This document shows positions 44,703 through 54,267 of a stretch of 64,000 bases of DNA, piece after piece. The position numbers and the translations under genes are program-made. Source of the DNA: Mucilaginibacter sp. L3T2-6 (lineage in GTDB: Bacteria > Bacteroidota > Bacteroidia > Sphingobacteriales > Sphingobacteriaceae); contig NZ_JAUMKC010000020.1 in assembly GCF_030519355.1 (NCBI RefSeq), positions 1 to 64,000 on the forward strand, given 5' to 3'. The notes below the pieces were generated by a model. That model was not told the DNA's origin. It ran no database searches and saw nothing but the letters and a program-made list of their open reading frames with translations. Positions within the stretch are counted from its first letter, which is position 1. Every line of letters begins with the position of its first letter.

Positions 44703-47021
44703 TCAATCAACCTGTTCAACTGGCTTTGCCCTTTTCTCCATGCTCAGCAAAAACGCCGGTAATAAAGTAAGGTTACTGATCATTGAGACCAATAATGTAA
44801 TAGAAATTAATATCCCTATGGCTTGCGTTCCGCCAAAAGTTGATGCTGCGAATATGCCGAAGCCAAAGAACAATATGGTAGCGATGTAGATCATGCTGAT
44901 ACCGGTTTCCCTGATTGTCTCCGACACAATGGTGGAAATACTTTTTTTAGTATGCCTAAGCTCGTGGCGGTATCTCGTTATAAAATAAATGGTTTGGTCG
45001 GATGAAATGCCCATCGCAATACTGAATATCAAAATGCTGGATGGCTTTAAAGGGATACCGAAAAAACCCATTAAACCCGCGGTGATAACAAGCGGTATCA
45101 GGTTAGGCAATAGAGAAATGGCTATCATTTTCACTCCTCTGAAAAGCACCCACATTACGCCCGCTATCAGGAAAATGGCCCATGCCAGGCTTTCATATAG
45201 GTTTATAACCATATAATTGGCGCCTTTTATAAAAATAATGCTTGAGCCGGTTAGCTCCACATGATATTTCTTTGGGTTAAATATCGAATCGATGTGCGGC
45301 TGTAATTCACTCAGAACAACATTCATTTTTTTTGAGCCAATGTCGACCATTTCGAACGTGACACGGGTATACCGGCGCGTGCTGTCGAGGTAACTTTTCA
45401 GCATATCTGTACTTTTGCCGGAATTGCCCGCGTAACTTAAAATAAAGCCTTGCTCCAGACCATCGGGCAGGCGGTAATATTCCGGCTTGCCGCCATAAAA
45501 GGATTGCGTTAAAAACTTCAACCCTTGTGTTAATGATAAAGAGCGGCTGAACTCAGGACGCGATGATATCAATTTCTCAAGTTTTTCCACCTTATGGATA
45601 AGGGCGTTATTCATTACCCCGTTTTTTCGCCTGGTGTCTATACTCACTTCCAGTGGCAAAACTCCGTTAAAATTACTTTCAAAAAAACGTAAGTCTTCCA
45701 GCGTGTTATTGGTTTTGGGCAAATCGTCTACCACGTAGCTGTTAACATTTATAAGCGATATTCCATACACGCACACAATTACCAGCAATACGGTAGCGAT
45801 ATAAATACTCCGGCGGTGGTTATGGACTGTATAGTCCAATCTTTTTAACAGCGACTGCATTACCCTGCGGTCTTTAATCTTGCTTTGGCGCTCTTTGGGC
45901 TTAGGCAGGTAGCTGAATATGATGGGTATAAGGATAATGCTTAACACATAAGTTAACATTATACTGGTTGATGCGACCATGCCAAATTGCACCAGCAACT
46001 CGCTGTTGGTAAAACACAGTACAGCAAAGCCTATCGCTGTAGTAACATTGGCAACAAACGTGGTAAGGCCTGCTTTTTGTATAGCAATGCGCATTGCTTC
46101 CATTTTATCCCCGCTAATGCTGTACTCGTAGTAATATTTATTGAGAATAAAAACGCTGTTAGGTACACCGATAATCACCACAAGCGACGGCATTATCCCT
46201 GTTAAAATAGTGATTTCGTAATGCATTAACACCAGGGTGCCCAAACTGCACATTACGCCTATTAAAACCACCAATGTTGGAAAAAAAACTGCATAAACCG
46301 AACGGAATACCAGCGTGAGGATACTTAGCGTAATAAATAACGAAAGACCAAGGAAAAGCACAAATTCGTTCTTGATCAAGTCGCCTACAACGGTACGTAT
46401 AAGCGGCAGACCAGAATAGTGAATCTGGATGTGGTGCTTCTGCTCAAATTGCCTGCCTTCTTTTTGTATCTCGTTCAGGATGGGGACACGCTTGGGGGTA
46501 TTGATGATCTTGCCGTCAAAGCTCACCGCCATAAGCGTCGACTGTCCGTCATTGCTTAAAACCAATCCCTTATAAAATGGCAATGATAAGAATTTTTGCT
46601 TAACGCTATCTGCTTGTTTGGTAGTGGTGAGCAGGTTAGGTGCAAGGGGTTTAAGTACATACCTGTGCTGCAGCGTATCCTTTACTATATCATAAACATT
46701 CGTAACAGATATAACGCCGCTAACCCCTTTTATGGCTTTAATGTGATTGGCGATTGCATGCCAGTCATTATAAACATCTTTATCAAATATTTTAGGAGAT
46801 TTAAAACCGAATACCATGGTATTGGCATCCTGCCCGAAAAGCTTTTTGAATTGACCATATCTGATGTATGCAGAATCGGTTACCGGCAATACCTTGCCAC
46901 CGTTAAAAGTTATGCGCACTTTGCTGGCCTGGTAACCCATAAATATGCTGGCCAATACAACCGCTAAAAGCACACTCAAACGGTTTTTTAAAATAAAATC
47001 AGCAAGCTTTTTCCAAATCAT
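44703..47021 (-). CDS. MMPL/RND-superfamily exporter
   Basis: 772 residues with about 12 TM helices in two MMPL halves: TM1 near residues 15-30, a large periplasmic loop, TM2-6 near 225-390 (FLGLSLFITLSILTLVF, LTGIMPSLVVIIGVPNSVFILNKYYYEY), then TM7 near 410 and TM8-12 near 630-760 (AMGISSDQTIYFITRYRHELR). The conserved GISSDxxIY/GVPNSxxIL motifs hold the charged residues of the family. Members export lipids or hydrophobic compounds, or act as hopanoid transporters; the substrate here is unknown. It is divergent from dgkA. Confidence 0.82.
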   Translation of the reverse strand: MIWKKLADFILKNRLSVLLAVVLASIFMGYQASKVRITFNGGKVLPVTDSAYIRYGQFKKLFGQDANTMVFGFKSPKIFDKDVYNDWHAIANHIKAIKGVSGVISVTNVYDIVKDTLQHRYVLKPLAPNLLTTTKQADSVKQKFLSLPFYKGLVLSNDGQSTLMAVSFDGKIINTPKRVPILNEIQKEGRQFEQKHHIQIHYSGLPLIRTVVGDLIKNEFVLFLGLSLFITLSILTLVFRSVYAVFFPTLVVLIGVMCSLGTLVLMHYEITILTGIMPSLVVIIGVPNSVFILNKYYYEYSISGDKMEAMRIAIQKAGLTTFVANVTTAIGFAVLCFTNSELLVQFGMVASTSIMLTYVLSIILIPIIFSYLPKPKERQSKIKDRRVMQSLLKRLDYTVHNHRRSIYIATVLLVIVCVYGISLINVNSYVVDDLPKTNNTLEDLRFFESNFNGVLPLEVSIDTRRKNGVMNNALIHKVEKLEKLISSRPEFSRSLSLTQGLKFLTQSFYGGKPEYYRLPDGLEQGFILSYAGNSGKSTDMLKSYLDSTRRYTRVTFEMVDIGSKKMNVVLSELQPHIDSIFNPKKYHVELTGSSIIFIKGANYMVINLYESLAWAIFLIAGVMWVLFRGVKMIAISLLPNLIPLVITAGLMGFFGIPLKPSSILIFSIAMGISSDQTIYFITRYRHELRHTKKSISTIVSETIRETGISMIYIATILFFGFGIFAASTFGGTQAIGILISITLLVSMISNLTLLPAFLLSMEKRAKPVEQVD

Positions 47022-47252
47022 CTAAATTAGTCAATAGGTCAAGGCGGTAAAACTACGAGATTATGTGCAGATTTGTAACAGCGATTTAAAGATGTGAGAA
47101 TTGGATGATTTCCGATATTCGTTATTGGCTATTTGAACGAAAAATCAATAAAGAGGCATTTGCGCATGGCGGTTTAGCCGGTTATTAAATCACTCCAGGC
47201 CCTTCTCTGTCGCTTCTGAATTACAACATTTTTATATAAAACTGGAAACATA

Positions 47253-47624
47253 TTGATGAAAAAAGTTATACGCAGTTTTGGATATGCTTTTAAAGGATTA
47301 GCTTATGCTACCGCCAGTCAGCTTAACTTCCGTATTCACCTTTCAGCAACGGCTATAGTTTTGCCGTTGGGGTATTTCATGCGAATCAGCAAAAGCGAAT
47401 GGCAATGGATAATGTTATGTGTCACCATTGTACTCGTTACCGAAATATTCAATACCATGATAGAGACACTGGTCGACCTGGTATCGCCGGGGTATAACGA
47501 GAAAGCGGGCCATGTAAAGGACATGGCCGCCGGGGCTGTTGTGATTGCCGCTATATTTTCCTTTATAACCGCTATTATCATTTTCCTGCCTAAAATATTG
47601 TTACTGTTTAACCATGCTGCATAA
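47253..47624 (+). CDS. dgkA: Diacylglycerol/undecaprenol kinase family protein
   Basis: 123 residues with three TM helices, the usual length. RSFGYAFKGLAYATASQLNFRIH opens the protein, with the active-site signature VTEIFNTMIETLVDLVSPGYNEKAGHVKDMAAGAVV at residues 65-100 (Glu, Asn and Asp). In Gram-positive bacteria this family phosphorylates undecaprenol, in Proteobacteria diacylglycerol. Lipid recycling is the likely role. Its last 11 bases overlap recO, so the two are coupled. Confidence 0.9.
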   Translation: MMKKVIRSFGYAFKGLAYATASQLNFRIHLSATAIVLPLGYFMRISKSEWQWIMLCVTIVLVTEIFNTMIETLVDLVSPGYNEKAGHVKDMAAGAVVIAAIFSFITAIIIFLPKILLLFNHAA

Positions 47625-48339
47625 AACACGCGGTATAGTATTTAAAACCACCGATTACGGAGAAAGCAGCGTAGTGGTGCAGGTTTTTACTGAAAAATTC
47701 GGATTGCAATCGTACATCGTCAACGGCGCGAAAAAGCCAAAAGCCAAAATAAGCCGGAATATGCTGCAGCCGCTGCATTTGCTTGACATGGTAGTTTACC
47801 ACAAAGAGGGGGGTAATGTTCAGCGTATAAAGGAACTTAAGAATTCTCCAGTGCTTCAGTCAATCCCGTATGACGTAATAAAAAGCAGTGTTGCCATGTT
47901 TTTGAATGAGGTGCTTTACAAGGCAGTAAGACAGCAGTCGGCAGACGAAAATATGTTTGATTTTATTTTTAGTGCGATTCAATGGCTCGACCATCAAACA
48001 ACCGATTTCAACAACTTCCATTTGCTGTTTTTGTTAAAACTAAGTCGTTATCTTGGATTTTACCCGGATCGTCACCTGGCAGAGCAGACCGATTATTTTG
48101 ATTTGAAGAACGGTGTATTCAGCCGCTACAAGCCTGACAGTGCCCTTTATTTATCGCCGCCACATACACAAAGCTTCAGACTTTTGCTTCAAAGCAATTT
48201 TGAAACCATAGCAGGCATTAAACTAAGCAACGATGAGCGACGATATCTGATAGGCAAGTTGCTTGATTATTTCGCGCTGCATATAGAAGGGTTTGGCAAC
48301 ATAAAATCGCATGAGGTATTGGAGGATGTGCTGAGCTGA
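47614..48339 (+). CDS. recO: DNA repair protein RecO
   Basis: 241 residues. The N-terminal OB fold starts LHKTRGIVFKTTDYGESSVVVQVFTEKFGLQSYIVNGAKKPKAKISRN, followed by a helical domain (80-235). RecO anneals SSB-coated strands and loads RecA with RecR. The family zinc finger of four Cys near residue 150 is not seen here, which is common in Bacteroidota RecO. It overlaps dgkA by 11 bases. Confidence 0.88.
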   Translation: MLHKTRGIVFKTTDYGESSVVVQVFTEKFGLQSYIVNGAKKPKAKISRNMLQPLHLLDMVVYHKEGGNVQRIKELKNSPVLQSIPYDVIKSSVAMFLNEVLYKAVRQQSADENMFDFIFSAIQWLDHQTTDFNNFHLLFLLKLSRYLGFYPDRHLAEQTDYFDLKNGVFSRYKPDSALYLSPPHTQSFRLLLQSNFETIAGIKLSNDERRYLIGKLLDYFALHIEGFGNIKSHEVLEDVLS

Positions 48340-48354
48340 TGTACGATTTTAGCA

Positions 48355-48396
48355 TTACGAATTACGATTTTGAAACAGCCCAATCGTAATTCGTAA
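48355..48396. repeat. 15-bp perfect inverted repeat between recO and the MFP gene
   Basis: TTACGAATTACGATT (48355-48369) and AATCGTAATTCGTAA (48382-48396), with a 12-base spacer, lie in the convergent gap. It could act as a terminator hairpin for both genes or be a dispersed palindrome. A diverged relative may lie near 57985-58060. Confidence 0.65.
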
Positions 48397-48400
48397 ATCC

Positions 48401-49525
48401 CTAATATTTAACGGTTGAGCCATCACGAATCTCGTCTGATGCATTTTTTACTACCTGGTCGCCGGGTTTAATATTGCCGTAAACTTCAACCTGGCCGTTG
48501 GCCTCAAGTCCTTTTTTAACATCAACCCATTCGGCTTTATGGTTCACTACTTTCACCACGAATACTTTTTCTGTTGAGGTAGCCACGGCAGTTTTCGGCA
48601 GGATAATCGTGCTATCCCGTGACGGCAACGGTACGTTTACCTCTGCAAACATGTGGGGAAGCAGCTTTTTGTCCTTGTTATAAACATCCATCTCCAGCCG
48701 CTCCGAACGCAGCTTTTCATCAAGAGCGCCCGCCAAACGCTGTATCCTGGCTGTAAACTTTTGGTTTGACAATGCCTGCACAGAAAAGGTAACTTCGTCC
48801 TTATTTGTGAGGCCGCCGGTATAACGTTCGGGCACTGAAACCACCAGTCGCAAACGTTGTTGGTCTTGTAAAACAAAGAGTGGATCGGTACCCTTGCCGC
48901 CGGGACCAACGTATGCGCCTAAATTGGCGTTGCGTGCGGTTATTATACCATCAAAAGGTGCCCGTATTTCAAGATAGCTAACATTGGCTGCCACTTCTTT
49001 ATAGGCCGATTTGGCGGCTTCCACATTTGCCAGATCAGCATTTTTCTTTGCTTCGGCCTGCTCCAGATCGTTTTGCGATATCGTCCCCGGGGTTTTACTG
49101 GTATTCATTAAACGGTCGTAAGTAGCTTTGCTTGCAAAGTAAATAGCCTGCTGCTGCTGAATACGTGATTGGGCTCCAGCCAGCTGTGAGTTTATCTCAG
49201 GTGCTTCCAACGTGGCCAGCAATTGCCCCTGGCGTACCTCGGAGCCAACATCAACCAAAAGTTTCTTAACATAGCTGTTTACCTTTGCGTATAAGTCTAC
49301 CTGCTGATAGGGAATCAGTTCACCAGGCACGGCTATAGCAGAGCTAAGCTTTCCTTTTTGTACCGGTACCAATTGAACGGTTGGTGTTTCCACTGCATCT
49401 TCTTCGGCAATTGTTTTCGCCTGTTCTTCCTGTTGTTTTTTGTCAGGACCGCACGAGGTTAAAAAAATGGTCGCTATAAAAAACAACAAAAGGGTTAATC
49501 TTGATCTATTTTGTAACATGTTCAT
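48401..49525 (-). CDS. Efflux RND periplasmic adaptor (membrane fusion protein)
   Basis: 374 residues from the Met at 49525 (MNMLQNRSR); the first possible ATG is at 49543. A lipoprotein-type signal ends LTSCG (about residue 23). After that: barrel-sandwich strands (ELIPYQQVDLYAKVNSYVKKLLVDVGSEVRQGQLLATLEAPEI near 70-115), a coiled-coil hairpin near 115-190 and IRAPFDGIITARNANLGAYVGPGG near 195-220. It bridges the RND pump and the TolC protein. It is the last gene of TolC-RND-MFP and overlaps the RND stop codon. Confidence 0.92.
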   Translation of the reverse strand: MNMLQNRSRLTLLLFFIATIFLTSCGPDKKQQEEQAKTIAEEDAVETPTVQLVPVQKGKLSSAIAVPGELIPYQQVDLYAKVNSYVKKLLVDVGSEVRQGQLLATLEAPEINSQLAGAQSRIQQQQAIYFASKATYDRLMNTSKTPGTISQNDLEQAEAKKNADLANVEAAKSAYKEVAANVSYLEIRAPFDGIITARNANLGAYVGPGGKGTDPLFVLQDQQRLRLVVSVPERYTGGLTNKDEVTFSVQALSNQKFTARIQRLAGALDEKLRSERLEMDVYNKDKKLLPHMFAEVNVPLPSRDSTIILPKTAVATSTEKVFVVKVVNHKAEWVDVKKGLEANGQVEVYGNIKPGDQVVKNASDEIRDGSTVKY

Positions 49526-52500
49526 GATGGTGCAAAGGGACATAAAATTTACTTTCTTTATCTTCAGGGTCTAACGAAACCGAATCGGTGGAGGCCTTGC
49601 CCTGTACCCAGGCAAATACCAGCGGCAAAACCAGCAAAGCAGCAAAGGTTGAAGCCAGCAAGCCGCCAATAACCGCACGGCCAAGCGGCGAAGTTTGGTC
49701 GCCGCCCTCGCCAAGGCCGGATGCCATCGGGATCATACCTACAACCATGGCCAGGCTTGTCATTAATATCGGGCGAAGGCGAAGTGCGGCGGCCTCGCGG
49801 GCAGATTTTAGCGCATCGCCGTTGTGTTTGCGTAACTCTTCAGCATTGGTGATCAACAGCACTGCATTGGATATGGATACCCCTACAGACATAATCATCC
49901 CCATATATGATTGCAGGTTAAGCGTTGCACCGGTAAGTTTTACCAATAATAACGAGCCAAACAGCACCGCAGGAACAGTTGATAACACTACAAGCGACAT
50001 TTTGAATGACTGAAAATTAGCCGCCAGCATTAAAAAGATAACTATTACTGCAACAAGCAAACCCGTCTGCAAGCTGTCGAGGGTTTCAGTAAGTGTTTTA
50101 GTTAACCCGCGAAGTTCGATGGTTAATCCGCGTGGGGGCTTACCCAGCGATTTGATGGCGTCATTTACATCATTAGTGGCAGTGCCAAGATCCGTCTTAT
50201 GAATGTTTGCCGTCACCGACAAGGTTGGCACTGCCCCTATATTGTCGTTTTCGCCGTACGTTGTATCCTGCCTTATTGCAGCAACATCGCCGAGCGCCGG
50301 CCGTGATTGTCCGCTTAAAACCGGTATCTGCCTGATATCGTCAAGGCTCGCCATTTTATACTCAGGTACCTGCACTTGTACAAGGTAGCTTAAACCAGCT
50401 TTTTCATCAATCCAGTTATTTTTCTCGGTAAAGCGGGATGAAGATGTCGAGGCTGTAAGGGTGCGGGATATATCATTTATGCTGACTCCCAATTCGGCTG
50501 CCCTCACACGGTCAATATCGACACTGATTGCCGGGTATTTGTAAGATTGTGCAATTTGGACGTCACGCAAATAGTTAATCTGTTGCAGCCTTTTTACCAC
50601 TTTCCCGGCATATTCAACATTCTGTTTTTTGTTTTTTCCGGTTACAGCTATCTCTATGGGTGTTGTTGAACCCTGGCTTAATATTTTATCAGTAAGCTCA
50701 ATTGGCTCGAATGAAATCCTTATATCCGGCAATTCCCTTTTCATCTCATGCCTGAAACGTTCTTTCAGGTCATCCAGCGGCTCTTTATAACCCTCAACCA
50801 TGGCCACCTGCATTACTGCTTCCTGAGGTCCTGCCATAAACATGTAAATCGGATTTGTTGAGAACGATGAAGGGTGAGTGCCGACGATTGTTGAAGTAAT
50901 TTCTATATTTTGCTTTCCTGCAAGATGCTGCAATATTTTCAATGCTTTCAGTGTACTTGCCTCGGTACGTTCTAACCGGGTACCGTCAGCACCGCGCAGC
51001 CTTACCTGGAAAGCCCCTGAATTAACCTTCGGTAACACATCGTGACCGATTAAATTAAACAGCAGGAACGCCAGGGCAAAAGCGGTTATCACATAACCGG
51101 CAACGATCAGCCTGCGTTTCGGCATCATCCTGTCGATAAAATTCAGATACTTCAGTCTGAATTTATCAAAGCGTGTAAGCTTGTGGCCGTTGCCTTTTGT
51201 TGCAACCCTTATGGCCAGTTCCTTTTGTTCCCACGGCTCACCTTCATCTTCCAGCGCAAATCCATCAGCATGGCTTTTGTCTTCGTGTTCGTTCTTCATT
51301 ATCCAGTTGGCCATAATTGGCACAAAGGTTTGAGCCAGCAGATAGGATACGATCATCGAGAAACCTATAGCCAATGAAAGCGGCAAAAACAAAGCACCGG
51401 GTATGCCGCCCATGGTGAAAGCAGGCGCAAATACAGCCAGGATACAGAACAGAATAAGTAGCTTTGGGAAGGCAATTTCCTTACAGGCGTCCCATACAGC
51501 CAGAGCCTTGGGCTTTCCCATATCAAAATGCTGGTGAATATTTTCTATAGTTACTGTAGATTCATCAACCAAAATACCGATAGCCAGCGAAAGGCCGCTA
51601 AGCGTCATGATATTAATAGTTTGATGGAACAGGTACAAGAAGAATATGCCTGAAATAACGCAGGTTGGGATAGTAAGGATAACTATTAGCGCGCCCCGTT
51701 TATCGCCTAAAAATAATAATACCATTAGTCCGGTAAGTACGGCGCCAATAGCGCCCTCTTCGGCCAAACTTTTTACAGCGTTAATTACATATACCGACTG
51801 GTCGAAAACAAAGCTCAGTTTAACATCGGGTGGCAGCAAGGCCTGGAAACGGGGGATGGCTTTCTTTAAATTTTGCACCACATCCCATGTAGACGCCGAA
51901 GCAGCTTTGGTAATCGGCAGGTAAACCGAGCGTTTACCATTTATCAAAGCATAGCCGTTGGTAATGTCGGCGCCATCTTCAACAGTAGCTACATCGCGAA
52001 GAAACACAGTTTGTATACCGTTTTTAAACAAAGGGATATTGCCAAAATCCGGTACTTTTTTAATGGTTGTGTTGGCCGGCGTAAGGTAATTATAGTCCCC
52101 GATACGTACATTACCAGCGGGTGAATTTTGGTTATTATCCCGTAGCGCCTGTACGATCTGATCCGGTGTCAGGTTGTGTGCGCGTAACAGCTCCGGATCA
52201 GCTTTTATGACGATGGTACGCTGGTTACCGCCAAACGGGGCCGGCGCTATCAGACCGGGTACTGTTGTAAACGAAGAGCGAACATATACGAGCGCATAAT
52301 CAAGCAGTTCGTTGTTGCTTCGGGTGGGGCTGCTTAAAACCAACTGTCCCACAGGCAGTGTCGACGCGTCAAATCTTAAAATAAATGGCGGCTGCGAACC
52401 CTGTGGGAACCCCGCCTGTGCACGATTGGTATAACTTGTTACCTCAGCCGCCGCCTGCGCCATATTGGTGCCTTCGTAAAAAGTTACTTTTATCAGGGTA

Positions 52501-52763
52501 AGTCCCTGTATGTTTTTGGTTTCGATACTCTTTACACCAGACACAAACAATAACAGGTTTACGTATTGTTTACCAAAATAAGCCTCCATTTGGTTTGGCG
52601 TAAAACCGCCATAAGGATGCGACACATAAATGACCGGCAAATCCAAATCGGGAAAAATATCGATTTTAATATTACGGACAGCATTTATACCGAAAAAAAA
52701 CAACCCGGCCACAATCACCAGTATGGTAATCGGCTTTTGCAGCGCGCCTTTAATCATTCCCAT
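49506..52763 (-). CDS. Efflux RND transporter permease (AcrB type)
   Basis: 1085 residues, 12 TM helices with two large periplasmic loops, as for AcrB/MexB. TM1 follows the start (ITILVIVAGLFFFGINAVRNIKIDIFPDLDLPVI); TM4 near residue 395 reads SLAIGILVDESTVTIENIHQH. The proton-relay pair of AcrB is Asp-Asp; here it is Asp-Glu, which should still carry protons. There is a long insert with charged residues near 510-540. It pumps drugs or toxic compounds; the substrate is unknown. It lies 14 bases after the TolC gene. Confidence 0.93.
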   Translation of the reverse strand: MGMIKGALQKPITILVIVAGLFFFGINAVRNIKIDIFPDLDLPVIYVSHPYGGFTPNQMEAYFGKQYVNLLLFVSGVKSIETKNIQGLTLIKVTFYEGTNMAQAAAEVTSYTNRAQAGFPQGSQPPFILRFDASTLPVGQLVLSSPTRSNNELLDYALVYVRSSFTTVPGLIAPAPFGGNQRTIVIKADPELLRAHNLTPDQIVQALRDNNQNSPAGNVRIGDYNYLTPANTTIKKVPDFGNIPLFKNGIQTVFLRDVATVEDGADITNGYALINGKRSVYLPITKAASASTWDVVQNLKKAIPRFQALLPPDVKLSFVFDQSVYVINAVKSLAEEGAIGAVLTGLMVLLFLGDKRGALIVILTIPTCVISGIFFLYLFHQTINIMTLSGLSLAIGILVDESTVTIENIHQHFDMGKPKALAVWDACKEIAFPKLLILFCILAVFAPAFTMGGIPGALFLPLSLAIGFSMIVSYLLAQTFVPIMANWIMKNEHEDKSHADGFALEDEGEPWEQKELAIRVATKGNGHKLTRFDKFRLKYLNFIDRMMPKRRLIVAGYVITAFALAFLLFNLIGHDVLPKVNSGAFQVRLRGADGTRLERTEASTLKALKILQHLAGKQNIEITSTIVGTHPSSFSTNPIYMFMAGPQEAVMQVAMVEGYKEPLDDLKERFRHEMKRELPDIRISFEPIELTDKILSQGSTTPIEIAVTGKNKKQNVEYAGKVVKRLQQINYLRDVQIAQSYKYPAISVDIDRVRAAELGVSINDISRTLTASTSSSRFTEKNNWIDEKAGLSYLVQVQVPEYKMASLDDIRQIPVLSGQSRPALGDVAAIRQDTTYGENDNIGAVPTLSVTANIHKTDLGTATNDVNDAIKSLGKPPRGLTIELRGLTKTLTETLDSLQTGLLVAVIVIFLMLAANFQSFKMSLVVLSTVPAVLFGSLLLVKLTGATLNLQSYMGMIMSVGVSISNAVLLITNAEELRKHNGDALKSAREAAALRLRPILMTSLAMVVGMIPMASGLGEGGDQTSPLGRAVIGGLLASTFAALLVLPLVFAWVQGKASTDSVSLDPEDKESKFYVPLHHHEHVTK

Positions 52764-52777
52764 TGTTTATTTGCCTG

Positions 52778-54178
52778 TTAAAAGTTATTTATAAATATCC
52801 CGAAATCGCCCGTGGCAGCAGCTTTATATAATACAGCCTGCCAAACATTATTATGCGCTATGTAATTATCAATTTCAGCACGGTTAAGCACATATAAAGC
52901 CTGTGTAAGGTCAACGATGGTTGCAAGCCCGTTTTTATAAAGCGTAGTCTTCTGCAGATAAGCGTCCGACGCGGCTTTAACTTCCTGCGGCACCTCATGA
53001 TAGTTTTTCAGCGCGTTGGCTATGCGGGTTTCAGCGAGCGCCTGCTGGTTTTGCAACTGCTGATTCACCAGGTCGTATTCGTTTTTAAATTGTGCCGATG
53101 TGAATTTCTGTGACCTCACCTGGTAGCGCACCCGAAACGGATTAGTGATATTCCATATCAGACCAACCCCTACAAGGTAATTGTACCTTGTAGGCTGCAC
53201 GCCTGAGCCATAACTGGCATTATAATCGGCGGGGTTAGTTGCATAATCATATTTAAAACCCGAGCCCCTGCCCTGAAAAGTGCTGAAAAAGCTAAAGGTG
53301 GGATAGCTGAATGTGCCGTAATATCTGGCAAGCTCATCGCTCACACCAATGCGGCTCTGGTATAATTTTAATAATGGATGATTTTCGATGCCTACCTGTG
53401 CCTGTGGATCGGCATTAGCCGGCGCTTTGGTAACAAAAGCGCTGTCGAGTACAAATTCCTGCGGGGTAATACCCATATATTGTGCCAAAAGAGCGCTCTG
53501 TTCTGCAACGGTTTGTTGTGTGTTGGTCAATGCAATTCGGGCGTTCGATACTTCGGCGTTTGCCTGCGCCGAATCTACCCCAGGGTTTAGGCCGCTTTTT
53601 ACCCGGGCTACAATTACTTTCTGCAAATCCAGAGACCGGCGCAGATTGTCTTGCTGCGCTTTGCTTAATTCTTGTGCGGCAAGCAAATTCAAGTATGTGC
53701 TTGCAACCCGTATTTCGTGCTGAAATTGTTCCTGCACCAGATCAGCTGAGTCGCGGCTTACCGCCCAGCGCTGAACTTTCACCTTTTCGCGCGCACGGCC
53801 GAAAGAAAATAAATCCCAGCTAACATTTGCAAGATAAAGTGAACCAAAAGCAGCTTTCCAGTTTTGATCAGGCAGTGCAGGCCCCGAGGATGCTACGCTA
53901 AAACCGCGGTAACCATACAGCGGACCATTTTGCCCGTTGACTGTACCATAAACCTGTTGTGCCGAAAGATTGACATCCGGTAATTGTTCTGTCCTTGTTT
54001 CCGTAAGTAACGCTTTTGTAGCATTCAACTGGTTTGCTTTTGCTTTTATTGAATTATAATTAGCTAATGCAATTTGCTCCGCGTCTTTAATTGAGAGTAC
54101 TTTTTGAGCCTGTACTTTGGTGATGATTAAAACACTTAAAAAACCTAAGAAGCAATGTTTTAACGAGGTTTTTAACAT
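52778..54178 (-). CDS. TolC family outer-membrane efflux protein
   Basis: 466 residues with a signal peptide (1-24) and two OEP repeats: long helices around EQIALANYNSIKAKANQLNATKALLTETRTEQLPDV (35-70) and ARVKSGLNPGVDSAQANAEVSNARIALTNTQQ (190-225), and the second repeat at about 350-455. It forms the outer-membrane exit duct of the tripartite pump and is the first gene of the run, which is unusual because adaptor genes usually come first. Upstream, TACTTTTG at 54198-54205 (minus strand) is an exact -7 box. Confidence 0.9.
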   Translation of the reverse strand: MLKTSLKHCFLGFLSVLIITKVQAQKVLSIKDAEQIALANYNSIKAKANQLNATKALLTETRTEQLPDVNLSAQQVYGTVNGQNGPLYGYRGFSVASSGPALPDQNWKAAFGSLYLANVSWDLFSFGRAREKVKVQRWAVSRDSADLVQEQFQHEIRVASTYLNLLAAQELSKAQQDNLRRSLDLQKVIVARVKSGLNPGVDSAQANAEVSNARIALTNTQQTVAEQSALLAQYMGITPQEFVLDSAFVTKAPANADPQAQVGIENHPLLKLYQSRIGVSDELARYYGTFSYPTFSFFSTFQGRGSGFKYDYATNPADYNASYGSGVQPTRYNYLVGVGLIWNITNPFRVRYQVRSQKFTSAQFKNEYDLVNQQLQNQQALAETRIANALKNYHEVPQEVKAASDAYLQKTTLYKNGLATIVDLTQALYVLNRAEIDNYIAHNNVWQAVLYKAAATGDFGIFINNF

Positions 54179-54197
54179 ACGTGTATTTTTTACACCG

Positions 54198-54205
54198 CAA
54201 AAGTA
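54198..54205 (-). promoter_or_regulatory. -7 box of the TolC-RND-MFP operon
   Basis: The minus strand reads TACTTTTG, an exact TAnnTTTG match, 20 bases before the TolC start, with a T-rich -33 region 19 bases further up. It lies in the region shared with the divergent LysR gene, where its operator is expected. Confidence 0.55.
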
Positions 54206-54267
54206 TAAATCGGTGATATATGAAAAAAATGAATTAATTTTGTGAGAATCATTAATAAAATTAATAA

